A stretch of DNA of 64,000 nucleotides from Bartonella sp. B1099 (GCF_944801835.1 NZ_CALYLN010000001.1:1-64000); one strand, 5' to 3'; positions 25,621-35,157 are shown, counted from the stretch's first letter. The notes: generated from the sequence alone by a model not told the origin. A program made the numbers and translations.

Positions 25621-28360
25621 TTCATATAAAGGAACTAATTTTCTCCTTAAAGATATCCTTTCTGATAAAACCAGTAAAGCCTATTATGCTTTTGAGAGCT
25701 TTCATAGGGAGTTAAAGAGTAATTTAAACGACAGTATTACCCAAGAGGAAGAGCTAGAGATGTTAGGACAACATCTTGTGACGCGTCCCGTATTTGAAGC
25801 CTTATTTGAAGGCAATAAATTTGTCCAGAACAATAGTATCTCGCAAGCCATGGAAAAGATCTTAGCTGAGTTGGATAAAACCAATATCAAGCAAGAGTCA
25901 AAGGAATTACAAAAATTTTATAACAGCGTAAAATTCCGTGCCTCTGGAATTACCGAACCCCAAGCAAGACAAAACCTTATTATCAAGCTTTATGAAGATT
26001 TTTTTACCAAGGCTTTTAAGAAAACCACCGATAGGCTTGGGATTGTTTACACCCCCGTTGAGGTTGTGGATTTTATCATTCATTCTGTTGATGATGTCTT
26101 ACGCAATGAATTTGGAAAAAGCTTGGGATCACGAGGTGTTTCTATTCTTGACCCCTTTACAGGGACTGGTACCTTTATCACACGGTTGTTACAATCAAAT
26201 CTTATAAAACCAGAGGATATGGAATATAAGTTCCGTCATGATATCCATGCCAATGAGATTGTTTTACTGGCTTATTACATAGCAGCGATTAACATTGAAT
26301 CGACTTATCATAGTCTTATGAAAGGTGAATATATTCCTTTTAAGCATATTGGTTTAACTGATACGTTTCGGATGCTTGAAGAAAAAAATCTGCTACAAAA
26401 ATTATTTAAAGAAAACAGTGAATATTTAGAACATCAGAAAAATCTGAATATCAAAGTTATTTTTGGGAATCCTCCTTATTCAACAGGGCAAAAAAGTGCC
26501 AATGACAATGCAAAAAACATCACTTATTCTATATTAGATGATCGTATCCGTGAGACTTATATAGCTCAATCAAAAGCAGTGAATATGCGAAATCTTTATG
26601 ATAGCTATATCCGCGCTATTCGCTGGGCAAGTGATCGTATTGATAATGCTGGAGTAATCGGCTTTGTTTCTGGTTCTGGTTACATAGAAAAGCCAACAAT
26701 GGACGGTTTACGAAAATCTTTAGCCAAAGAATTTACGAGTATTTACGTACTTAATTTACGGGGGGATATTCGTAAAAATATGTTAAGCAATGGGAAAGCT
26801 CAAGAAGGAGAGAATGTTTTTGGTAATGCTAGCATGACGGGTATTGCGGTAACGCTATTTATCAAAAATCCCAATGTTTCTGGAGATTGTAAAATTTACT
26901 ATCATGACATTGGTAATAATCTCACAACAAAAGAAAAACTTACAGCTCTCGAGTATTTTGGTAGTGTTGGCGGCATTACGGATAAAAAGGGCTGGCAAAT
27001 CATTACACCAGACAAACATAGTGATTGGATAAAGCAACGTGACGAAAGTTTCAAAACATTCTTAACTATGGGTGTCAAAAAGGGGCATGATAAAAAGCTC
27101 TTTGAAATTTATTCTCTTGGTGTTTCAACCAATCCTGATGCTTGGGCGTATAACTCAAGCCGTGAAACTGTAAAGAAAAATATGAATAACATGATTGCCT
27201 TCTATAATAGCGAGGTAAAACGTTTTAATAATAGTTATCCACATACTGACCGTAGAACACTTACAAAAGTTGTAGATAATTTTGTCAATTCCGATGAAAG
27301 TAAAATCAGTTGGAGTCTTAATCTTAAACAACATTTAGCTAGAGAAAAGGTTTTGGAATTTGAAGAGATATGCATCACTCAGAGCTTATATCGCCCTTTT
27401 ACGAAACAGTGGCTCTATTATGATAGAACCTTTAATGAAATGGTCGCCAAAATGCCATGCATATTTCCAATAGGACAAACAATTGAAAATAGAGTGATAC
27501 AAATTACAGGAACAGGAGCAAGAAGTGGTTTTTCTGTACTGATGAGTAAGGATTTACCTAACCTTCACGCAATAGATACAGGTCAATGCTTTCCAAGATA
27601 TATTTATGAAGATACTATGTTTTCAAAAAGTAAAAGTGAGAAACAATCCCATTTATTTACGCATTCTACAGAAGATAGCAAAACAGCTGATTTACAGAAG
27701 TGTGATGCCATTACGGATGAAGGGCTAGCACATTTTAAAGCTGCTTATCCTAATGAAATTATCACGAAAGATGATCTATTCTATTATGTTTACGGAATTT
27801 TACATTCGGAAGATTATCGTACTCGTTATGCTGATAACCTCTCTAAAGAATTACCTCGTATCCCTTGCGTAAAAAGCGCTGATGATTTTTGGATGTCTGT
27901 TACAGCAGGGCGTAAATTAGGTCATTTGCACGTAAATTATGAAGATGTGGAACCTTATCCAGTGACCTTTAAAAAAGGCAATCCTAAACAGACTGATATC
28001 TCTAATCCAGAAAAGTTTTATTACGTGAATGAAATGAAATTCGCAAAAATTAAGGATAGTAAGGAAAAGGATAAATCCACGGTTATTTATAACAGCAATA
28101 TCATAATGACTGATATCCCTCTTGAAGCTTATGAGTATATCGTAAATGGCAAGCCCGCTCTTGAATGGGTTATGGGTCGTCAATGTGTAAAGACTGACAA
28201 AAAGAGTGGTATTGTGAATGATGCTAATCGCTATGCTATTGAGACAGTGGGTAACCCTGCTTATCCATTGGAGTTATTCCAAAGAGTTATTACCGTAAGT
28301 TTAGAGACAATGAAAATTGTTAAGAGCCTACCAAAATTAGAAATAAGAGAAACTGAATAA
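25613..28360 (+). pseudogene. Type ISP enzyme fragment: methyltransferase and target-recognition half
   Basis: The 915-residue frame corresponds to about residues 740-1655 of the complete enzymes. It contains the coupler end (QHLVTRPVFEALFEG), methylase motif I DPFTGTGTF, NPPYSTGQ, a target-recognition region and the conserved C-terminal part. Nuclease and helicase are missing, and the apparent start is a TTG at the join with the D12 methylase remnant, so no genuine start is present. The recognition region differs from both full copies (for instance GSGYIEKPTMDGLRKSL). It may be a silent store of a third specificity. Downstream it keeps the whole iteron/promoter/leader module. Confidence 0.85.
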
Positions 28361-29668
28361 ACTTATAAAGCATGTTCACATAATGGGCATGCTAATCTTA
28401 TAAGGGGTATAGAACTTATAACCATAATCTATACCTCTCTTGTAAGTTGATTATCTACAATCTTAAAAGGAATAATTTATTATGCGTTATTCTAAAAAGA
28501 AATCATTTGCACTTTTAAACACTGTCATTTGGATTACCTTTAAGAGATTATACCGTAATCTCAAATGATAGCTTTATCCTTTTCAAAAGCTTTGTTTAAA
28601 GAGAGCTATGTATATTCATTTTGCTTATAAGTTTTGAAGGTTCTTAACACCTTCAAAATACCTTCAAAATATATCATTAGTTGTGTTTATATCTTTATAA
28701 TATCACTATAGATTGTTATTTTTAAATTTGATAAAAATTAACACATTGAAATATAACAACTTTTATTTTTTGATTGAAAAAAAATATGTAAGGGGGCGTA
28801 AAAAGAACCGTCAAAACTCAAAACCCCTTCAAAACTCATAACCATAATAGTCTTGATAGCATTTCTTATGATTATAAACTGTCTTTTGAAAGGCTTTTAA
28901 AGATCACATGCTTTTCATAAAACCCGTTTTAATCACTCACTAAAATGATCACTTTTGTCAGTTCAATTTACAGACACAAACTGACATATATATATTATTG
29001 ATTGTATTTATTTGTTATGGTTATTTTAATAAGTTGTATTTTGAAAAATCGATAAAACTTAACATATTGAAAAATAATGTTTTTAATTTTTTATCTCATT
29101 TAAAAAAATACTATAGGGTCTAAAAACAACTGACTAAACTGACAAGACTAACAAAAGTCTATTAAAAGCGATTTTGCTCATCTCTATAGTTATCAATCTT
29201 TCTCTCGATATCTCATAATAGGCTATAAATCGCAATTATCCTATTTATCATTTCTCTTATGAAAATGAAAAATGATGCGGTGGCTATAAAGAATATAACA
29301 GCTATAGTGAATGCTTGAAAAAAGCAGGCTTTCATAATCACAATGCAAATGAAAACGTTATTATAAAGACAGTTCTTATAAAAGTCTGTTAAGTTGCAAA
29401 TGTGTTATAAAAAGAAATTAACAGCAATCTTAAAAAAACCATTTAGTAAAAAAACTAATACGTTATAAAGTTAAAAATAAGCATGATGAGAGCGTTTCTA
29501 AATACTATGAATGTATAATTCAGAAAATAACGCAATCGTTTTATAATGCCCATAATATAGCTTTAAAAGCATATAATACAAAAGAAGCAATTAATAAGCA
29601 TATAATAAATATATACACATAATGAATTTAAAAAAATCATAAAAATATCAAAAAAGTGTACAAATTAA
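28361..29668. other. non-coding region downstream of the enzyme fragment, iteron blocks d and g
   Basis: No gene is visible. Block d (28632-28834): TTTTGAAGG at 28632, CCTTCAAAA at 28650 and 28661 (11 bp apart), and three CAAAA units at 28812, 28819 and 28830. Block g (28956-29153): TGTCAGT 28956, ACAGACA 28970, ACTGACA 28980 and tandem ACTGACT/ACTGACA/ACTAACA at 29129, 29138, 29147 (9-bp period). Both are on the minus strand. The remainder is AT-rich and repeated at 15512-16862 and 55945-57370. Confidence 0.6.
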
Positions 29669-29697
29669 TTGACAATAAATACGTATTTTGATATATA
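29669..29697 (+). promoter_or_regulatory. promoter of the YdcK leader with palindrome in the spacer
   Basis: TTGACA (29669-29674), 17 bp, TATATA (29692-29697). The spacer carries the perfect palindrome AAATACGTATTT (29677-29688), a likely repressor site. The same arrangement is found at 16867-16895 and, inverted, at 55916-55944 (there one base of the palindrome is changed). Confidence 0.75.
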
Positions 29698-29703
29698 AAT
29701 AAT

Positions 29704-29946
29704 CAAGTGATTAACAAACACTTTTGATAAGCGGATAGGTTACGATACAACCTTTCCCATTCCTTTAAAATACTGACTATCTTTTATGCTTTTATTGGCA
29801 TATATGATGATTTTGTCGGGTGTGCTTACACCATAAAATACCCTATGGGAAAAGTGTAAGCAACGGACTTATCACCGTGTTTGTTAGCACCCGGCACCCT
29901 TATAGGGGTATCAATTAACAAACAATTTTATGATAAGGATTTAGTT
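29704..29946 (+). ncRNA. long structured leader RNA of the YdcK cluster (copy A)
   Basis: About 240 nt of conserved non-coding sequence between promoter and start codon. Helices seen: AGGTT/AACCT around loop ACGATAC (29737-29753); ATGC/GCAT (29786-29801); a closing helix GTCGGGTG (29815-29822) with CACCCGGC (29888-29895). The closing helix encloses GCTTACAC (29824-29831) with GTGTAAGC (29854-29861), a CCC-TAT-GGG cap, and ACGG (29863-29866) with CCGT (29875-29878). A last hairpin is ACCC/GGGT (29896-29909). Copies B (33871-34040) and C (55675-55912) keep the pairing with different bases in several helices. The class is unknown to me; a cis-regulatory element or riboswitch is the natural reading. 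Confidence 0.75.
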
Positions 29947-30717
29947 ATGAAAACTATATCAAAAAACACCCCCGTTATTTCTTCCATTTCAAATAAAACC
30001 GCATCTAATAATAAACAAGAGCCTGCAAAAAAATATGAATTTATTAATGATGGTGAATATGTAGATGGTCATTTCTTAACGCGAATTAGAGCATTAAGAG
30101 ACTTTGGTGATGTCAAAAAAGGGGACCTCGGGGGGTATATTGAAAGTGAAGATAATCTCTCTCATGAGGGTAATTGCTGGGTGTATAATAAAGCCCGTGT
30201 CTTTCAAAATGCACGCGTCTTCGGAAATGCAAAAGTAAAAAGCTTTTTTGTAGACGTTTATGGCAATGCACAAATTTATGGAAATGCTATTTTTGAAGGA
30301 ATGACATTAAAAGACAATGCAAAGCTTTCTGGCAATGCACATGCTAGCAACGCCGTTATAATTGAAGGCAATGCACAAATTTATGATAACGCCCGTGTCA
30401 CTGATCATGCTCATATTTCCGATAATGCTGTTATTTGTGATGATGCCCATGTCGGTGGCAATGCGAAAATAAGTGGCTCTGCTTACATTTGTGATGAATC
30501 GCTTGTTTTTGATGATGCGGTTATTTGTGATGCTCTTATCTCTGGAAATTCTTATATACATAGCAATGCCTTTTTAGAAGCGAATGAGGATATCTGTGAT
30601 AATGAATATCCTGAATTTGGTAGTGACGATGATTATTACCGTCATGAATATTATGCTGATTTTGAAGGCTATTATGATAATGATGATAACAGCGAATATG
30701 AAACTGATGCTGCTTAA
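29947..30717 (+). CDS. YdcK-like beta-helix protein with acidic C-terminal tail
   Basis: The start at 29947 has AAGGAT upstream; a frame open from 29881 would begin inside the leader RNA. The 256-residue protein has the family head (KYEFINDGEYVDGHF, RIRALRDFGDVKKGDLGGYIESEDNLSHEGNCWVYNKA), about 20 near-hexapeptide units (VYGNAQI, ICDDAHV), and a very acidic tail rich in D, E and Y (SDDDYYRHEYY to the end). It is first in a three-gene cluster and the orthologous first gene of the minus cluster (55674) has the same tail. Function is unknown; a scaffold or DNA-mimic role is speculation. Confidence 0.8.
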   Translation: MKTISKNTPVISSISNKTASNNKQEPAKKYEFINDGEYVDGHFLTRIRALRDFGDVKKGDLGGYIESEDNLSHEGNCWVYNKARVFQNARVFGNAKVKSFFVDVYGNAQIYGNAIFEGMTLKDNAKLSGNAHASNAVIIEGNAQIYDNARVTDHAHISDNAVICDDAHVGGNAKISGSAYICDESLVFDDAVICDALISGNSYIHSNAFLEANEDICDNEYPEFGSDDDYYRHEYYADFEGYYDNDDNSEYETDAA

Positions 30718-30812
30718 ATAACGCACGGGCGCGGCGGGGGTGCCCCTCTTTTAAATTTCCCATTCCAAATTTTAGAAAATGTTTATCACATATCAATTGT
30801 GAGGGTATCCTT
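30718..30812 (+). repeat. GC-rich hairpin between YdcK-like genes
   Basis: Each YdcK-like gene is followed by a short GC-rich hairpin in otherwise AT-rich DNA: GGGCGC-loop-GTGCCC near 30726-30744 here. Relatives lie at 31499-31520, 53503-53522, 54187-54205 and 54931-54961; the last has a long stem AAAGCA plus GGCGC. They could end or attenuate transcription between genes, or mark the unit by which the genes duplicate. Confidence 0.55.
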
Positions 30813-31489
30813 ATGTCTCAAAAATATAAATTAACCAGTGAAATCAAACAAATTAAAAATATGTTTACTAAAGAGATTACAACTCTTTATCGTATTAAAG
30901 CTTTAAAAGACTTTTCTGACGTCAAAGCGGGGGACCTTGGTGGTTTTATTGAAAAGGAAGATAACCTCTCTCTCATGATGGCAATTGCTGGGTGTATAAT
31001 GAGGCGCGTGTTTATAATAATGCCCATGTTTCTGATAATGCTACAGTTTGTGATTACGCTAGTGTTTTCGATAATGCAAAAATTGAAGGCAATTCTACAG
31101 TTTTTGATTGTGCAAGAATTTATGACAATGCAAGAGTTTCTGATCATGCTAAAGTTTATGGTTCCTCTTATGTTTATGATCATACCTGCGTTTTGAATCA
31201 TTCTGAGGTATCTGACAGGGCTGTTATAAAAGGTCATGCTAAAATTTATGATAATGCTTTATTAACTGGCTATGCGCAAGCTTATGGCAATGCAAGAATT
31301 TATGGCCATGCGCAAGTTTGGTTTTTTGCTGTGATTTGTGATGATGCTTGTATTTATGAAAATGCAAAAATTACCGGCTATACATACATTTGCGATAAAG
31401 TGAGTGTTTTTGGCAATTCATATATAGATACAAAAAAATTGAATGGTCATATCAACATTTGTGATCACACCATAAAAGACGCTGCGTAA
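30813..31489 (+). pseudogene. YdcK-like gene interrupted by a CT-repeat frameshift
   Basis: The frame from ATG 30813 (GAGGG upstream) gives the normal head up to EKEDNLS, then goes out of frame. The normal continuation HDGNCWVYNEARVYNNAHV resumes two bases off and runs to 31489. The cause is two extra bases in the CT tract at about 30965-30974: the neighbours at 30150 and 31738 have one CT unit fewer. The downstream part is fully conserved, which suggests a recent or reversible change. If one CT is lost the gene encodes about 225 residues. Same cluster, strand and spacing as its neighbours. Confidence 0.85.
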
Positions 31490-31584
31490 ATAAGACGCGA
31501 GTGCGGCGGGGGCAGCCCTCTTTCAAATTTTCCATTCCAAATTTTAACAAATGTTTAACACATTCAATTGTGTGAGGTCTTCTT

Positions 31585-32364
31585 ATGTGCAAAAAATATG
31601 AATTAACTAGAGAAATCAAAAAAATTAAACATGCTCTTACTAGAGAAACTATCAATCTTTATCGCATTTGTGCTTTAAAAGATTTCGATGATGTCAAGGA
31701 AGGTGACCTTGGTGGCTTTATCGAAAAGGGAGCAAATCTCTCTCATGATGGCAATTGCTGGGTCTATGATAATGCTTGTGCCTATGGTTATGCGCGCGTT
31801 TCTGACAATGCAAAAATACGTCATTATTCTCAAATCTGTGGTCAAGTGCATGGGAATTGTGAGATCTATGGGAGGGCTTTCATCTCTCAATATGCAAGAG
31901 TTTCTGACAATGCTTGTGTCTATGGCAATGCCCATGTTTATGGGAATGTGTATGGCAATGCCCATGTGAGTGGGGGCACCCGCGTTCATGCTGATGCCCA
32001 TATTTATGACCATGCCCATGTTTCTTATGATGCTATGGTTTTTAGTTATGCAAGGATTTATGGGCGTGCCAAGGTTTCTGGCTTTGCTCGCATTCATGGC
32101 CATGCAAAAGTCTATAATTATGCGGTTATCAATGGTCGTGCCAAAATTTATGGCAAGGTCTATGGCAATGCTAGTGTTGGTGGCTCTTCTGAAGTCTATG
32201 GCTCTGTGTATGGCAATGCAAAGGTCTCATATTATACTAAGGTGTGGGGTAAGGTCTATGGAAATGCAAAATTAATCAAGCAAAGCAAAGTAAGGTTGGT
32301 CCCTAAAAATTGTGAAGTTTATGAAAATGATCATATCGTAAAGATTGTTGATAAAACAGAATAA
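31585..32364 (+). CDS. YdcK-like beta-helix protein
   Basis: The 259-residue protein starts after GTGAGG. It has the conserved head (KYELTREIKKIKH, LYRICALKDFDDVKEGDLGGFIEKGANLSHDGNCWVYDNA), about 25 units such as VYGNAHV and IYGRAKV, and the tail LVPKNCEVYENDHIVKIVDK, shared with 52665 and 54213 of the minus cluster. Copies in opposite clusters are thus more alike by gene position than within a cluster, so the clusters duplicated as a whole. It ends before the terminator at 32428. Role unknown. Confidence 0.8.
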   Translation: MCKKYELTREIKKIKHALTRETINLYRICALKDFDDVKEGDLGGFIEKGANLSHDGNCWVYDNACAYGYARVSDNAKIRHYSQICGQVHGNCEIYGRAFISQYARVSDNACVYGNAHVYGNVYGNAHVSGGTRVHADAHIYDHAHVSYDAMVFSYARIYGRAKVSGFARIHGHAKVYNYAVINGRAKIYGKVYGNASVGGSSEVYGSVYGNAKVSYYTKVWGKVYGNAKLIKQSKVRLVPKNCEVYENDHIVKIVDKTE

Positions 32365-32427
32365 AGAACGGTATGGGGGGCGGCTTTTTGGTAGCTATAA
32401 ACCTATCATAAAAGAGAGAATTCAAAA

Positions 32428-32458
32428 AAAAGCCGCCCCTTTAAGAGACGCGGCTTTT
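32428..32458 (+). terminator. rho-independent terminator after the plus-strand YdcK cluster
   Basis: AAAAGCCGC (32428-32436) pairs with GCGGCTTTT (32450-32458), followed by T-rich sequence. It is the same type as the terminator at 5131-5164. Confidence 0.85.
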
Positions 32459-32460
32459 AT

Positions 32461-33724
32461 CTTTTCTATAGAAATGTAACTAAAAAATATGAACTCACAA
32501 TAAGTGCATATATACAAAACGTATCATATTGCAAGTGCTCTATTCTCTTGATGAAAACTTATCAAAAAAACGTAAATAATGGGTATCATCTTGATAGAAT
32601 TCATTTGAATGAGAGGGTCTATAAACGCTTGTTATAGCTATCAAACCTATCAATAAAACTCCTCTTTAAAACGTTTTAAAATACTAAACTCAAAATAGAG
32701 CTGAGTGAATTCAAATAACTGACATTCTAAAATCAAAACCTATCAAACAAATCAAAACGCTTTTATCAAATCTAAGGCTTTTAAATTGGCTCTGCTGTGA
32801 AATCTAGATCTTTGCTTTTTGATAAATAAAACATTTTTAAAAGCAAATGATAACTGAGTTATAATTGTTATAAAAAGAGGTTTTAAACGTTTCTTATAAA
32901 GATCTCATTTTATGTTTCAAACGTTTAAACGTTCACTTAAAGAGGTTATCATAAGCGTATTTTTATTTTTCTTTAAAACCTAATTTCTTTAAAAATTAGC
33001 CGGCTCAAATTTGAGTTGGCAAAATTAACCACCCCAATTCTAGGGGCTCGTTTCTTAGAATAGAGCATTCTTTAAACATTATAGCTTTTATCTAAAATTG
33101 AATAAAACCCCATGCCTTTATGATGTTACAATGGTTTTGAATTTTGCTTGCTTATCTTTGTTTCAATAGATGCCCTCAAATTTGAGGTGATCTCATTTGG
33201 CTTCGTATTTTTAAACTATAACTTTTAAAACGTTTATTGATAACTTGCTTGCATATAACATAAAAAGGCTTTTGATTTCATAAGACATAACGTTTTGAAT
33301 TTCATATCTGTTGTGATGATATGTCTGTATAATGCCTGCCTATCACTTTCTAAACTTCTAGAAAACGCTTTAAAAACGATTTTGTCTTTAAATCCTTTTA
33401 TGCGCCCTTAATAAATTAAAATCTATAAGCTTATAAAAGTTTTAAACGATTACTCCCTTATAGGATACTATAACGTCTTTAGATTTTACGCTTCTCAATT
33501 TTGAGAACCATAATCTTATGCTTGATATGCTATTAAGACACCAATCTTTAAAATAAGCTGTGCTCTTTAAACATATGTTATCGATAATTTCAAACAACTG
33601 AACTTTAAAACAATGCGATTTTGAATGATAAAAACGTATCATAAAATTTATGAACTGTTATGAATGGTAGCTGCTTTTCATTTCATTTGAATACACAGAT
33701 GCGTTATAATATTTACATCATGAT
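32461..33724 (+). repeat. AT-rich non-coding palindromic repeat, middle copy
   Basis: No gene is visible. Palindromes with a CAAATTTG- or CAATTTTG-type core lie at 33004-33015, 33032-33046 (CCCC/GGGG arms), 33174-33187 and 33492-33507, and a decayed one near 32690. The right copy (51181-52640, inverted) has palindromes at the matching places with different arms. Runs such as AAACGTTTAAACGTT near 32920 are also conserved. A direct role in replication, packaging or as hairpin RNA is possible; the sequence does not decide. Confidence 0.65.
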
Positions 33725-33868
33725 TTGCTTTTTATGCTCTATTCATACGTGATAATTGTTTATAAAAAATGGTCAATTTAAACACGTATAAAAGTGTGGA
33801 TTCTTAAGTGGATTCATATAAAATAATTTAACGCAACATATTGATTTATTTATATTTTTGTGTAATAT
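33725..33868 (+). promoter_or_regulatory. phage late-promoter repeat, middle copy
   Basis: Homologous to 1285-1440. It keeps the ATACGTG/CACGTAT inverted repeat and the double GTGGATTC, but the promoter has decayed to TTGATT, 16 bp, TAATAT. It faces the back of leader copy B, so no gene is transcribed from it. Confidence 0.65.
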
Positions 33869-33870
33869 GT

Positions 33871-34040
33871 GGCGCCGGGCGCTAGAAACACGGCGATAAG
33901 TCCGCTGTATGCTTTCCCCTAAAAAGGGTATTGTATGGCATAACCACACCCGACATAAATCATCATACACTATTCACAGCATAAAAGACAGTCAGTATTC
34001 TAAAAAATGGAAAAGATCTTATCGTGATCTATCCGCTTAT
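33871..34040 (-). ncRNA. structured leader RNA copy B, orphaned
   Basis: On the minus strand the leader fold is kept: AGATC/GATCT around loop ACGATAA; ATGCT/AGTGTAT; closing helix GTCGGGTG (33954-33947) with CGCCCGGC (33881-33874); inner helix UAUGC/GCAUA; CGG/CCG. The last hairpin and the YdcK gene are missing because the late-promoter repeat joins at 33870. It lies directly after the stop of the gene at 34053. Confidence 0.65.
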
Positions 34041-34052
34041 CGCTAAGTGTTT

Positions 34053-34454
34053 CTACACACTTGGGGCTTTTTTAAACGAACTTTCTTTCACTGTCAACAT
34101 GCCTTTGCAATTTTTTTTCACTTTTTTATCCTGATATTTACTCAATTGAATATCAAGCGCTTTTTCTAGCTCTCTGTCCGTCTCTTCACTCGATAATGGA
34201 TAACCTCTCTCACCATCATTCGTTATCTCACAAATCAACTCATCATCTTTTGTACGTTCTTTAATTTTCACATTTAACTCGTCTATCAATGCTTCAAAAT
34301 TCAAAATGTTTTTTGGTAACAAACCACCGTATATCCACGCTTTAACTTGAGCCTTCGTGCTGTAATCTACATTCGCAGGCGTCTCATGATACTGACCGCC
34401 TTCAAATTCTTCATATTCCCTCATTCCATCACCATATTCGTAAAGATTATACAA
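34053..34454 (-). CDS. uncharacterised acidic protein
   Basis: I do not recognise a family. The product is 133 residues, or 123 from ATG 34424, where MREYEEFEGGQYHETPANVDYSTKAQV begins. It is charged, without membrane segments, and has a C-terminal lysine-rich part. The gene lies between the integrase upstream region (duplicated at 6125-6290) and leader copy B. In the single-gene copy the YdcK gene occupies this place, so this may be a replacement gene. No strong ribosome site is seen at either start. Confidence 0.5.
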   Translation of the reverse strand: MYNLYEYGDGMREYEEFEGGQYHETPANVDYSTKAQVKAWIYGGLLPKNILNFEALIDELNVKIKERTKDDELICEITNDGERGYPLSSEETDRELEKALDIQLSKYQDKKVKKNCKGMLTVKESSFKKAPSV

Positions 34455-34625
34455 GTCTTTGATTTATAATGATAATTCACTGTTTTGTATGTTGAATGAG
34501 AGTCTCGAATATCGTAAGATTCTTTCATTTCAAATCTGTGTATGTTGAATCAATCAAAACCACTCATTTGCACATAACAAGCGGGATGAGTGTGTGGATC
34601 AAATTTGCATAAGAAAGGAGTAAAA

Positions 34626-34766
34626 ATGGTCCTTATGAACCGTCTTAATGCAAGGTCTGTCGCAACATTGGAGGCTGGCAAATATAACGATGGTGCCGGC
34701 TTGTTACTCCACAAACGTAAAGATGGTGGTGCTCAATGGATTTATCGTTATACCCTTCACGGATAA
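34626..34766 (+). pseudogene. N-terminal fragment of a P4-type integrase
   Basis: After AAGAAAGGAG, ATG 34626 reads M-V-L-M-N-R-L-N-A-R-S-V-A-T-L-E-A-G-K-Y-N-D-G and then LLLHKRKDGGAQWIYRY to a stop at 34764. This is the undamaged first 46 residues of the same integrase as at 6291-7440; the rest is gone. It documents what the other copy has lost (17 bases and a substituted tetranucleotide). Confidence 0.85.
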
Positions 34767-34941
34767 AGTGCAAGTTTTATATAAAAATAACCTACTGTAT
34801 TTATAGATCTTTTTTATTGTAAGGGATAAATAAATAAAAGTTGGGGAATAGGATTTCGCAACTTGCTCTCAATTATTGCGAATCAAAACTTCTTTTCGAG
34901 GTGATTTTTTTGCGATTTTAAAGAAAAGATTTTGTAAATCT
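34767..34941. other. short intergenic region, nothing recognised
   Basis: AT-rich sequence between the integrase fragment and the phage lysis genes. I see no gene, repeat or terminator in it. Confidence 0.5.
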
Positions 34942-35157
34942 CTAACTCTTAGTTATCCATTTTTTAAAGTGTGAGAAGTGATTATCTAGCGCATCTATGA
35001 AACGGGATAAATCGATGACAAACATAAAGACAATGAAGGCTAACCACTTCATAATGCGTGACATCATCTTTAAGCCTTGATACGTCTCTATCATCTCATG
35101 AAGAAGCTGTTGTTCTGTCTCCGTGAGATCTTGTTCCGGTTTACGCTTTCTACTCAT
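34942..35157 (-). CDS. small single-span membrane protein, possible holin/spanin component
   Basis: From ATG 35157 the 71-residue protein has a charged N terminus (SRKRKPEQDLTETEQQLLHEM), one hydrophobic helix (IMKWLAFIVFMFVIDL) and a basic C terminus. It is the last gene of the phage cassette, just after the endolysin, the usual place for a holin or accessory lysis protein. The frame extends to 35235 into the endolysin gene. The ribosome site is weak, and the lysis role is an inference from position. Confidence 0.55.
   Translation of the reverse strand: MSRKRKPEQDLTETEQQLLHEMIETYQGLKMMSRIMKWLAFIVFMFVIDLSRFIDALDNHFSHFKKWITKS

Noticed and set aside
29737-29878. Loop-loop pairing between ACGATA and TATCG in the leader
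   Set aside because: Possible in copies A and B, but copy C has lost the partner bases, so it is not conserved.
29704-29946. Leader as hammerhead, HDV-like or other known self-cleaving ribozyme
   Set aside because: The required core sequences (for example CUGAUGA with GAAA) are absent and the helix order does not fit a double pseudoknot.
33442-33970. Small minus-strand ORFs in the non-coding repeat and leader
   Set aside because: They overlap palindromes and the structured leader and are not kept in the sister copies.
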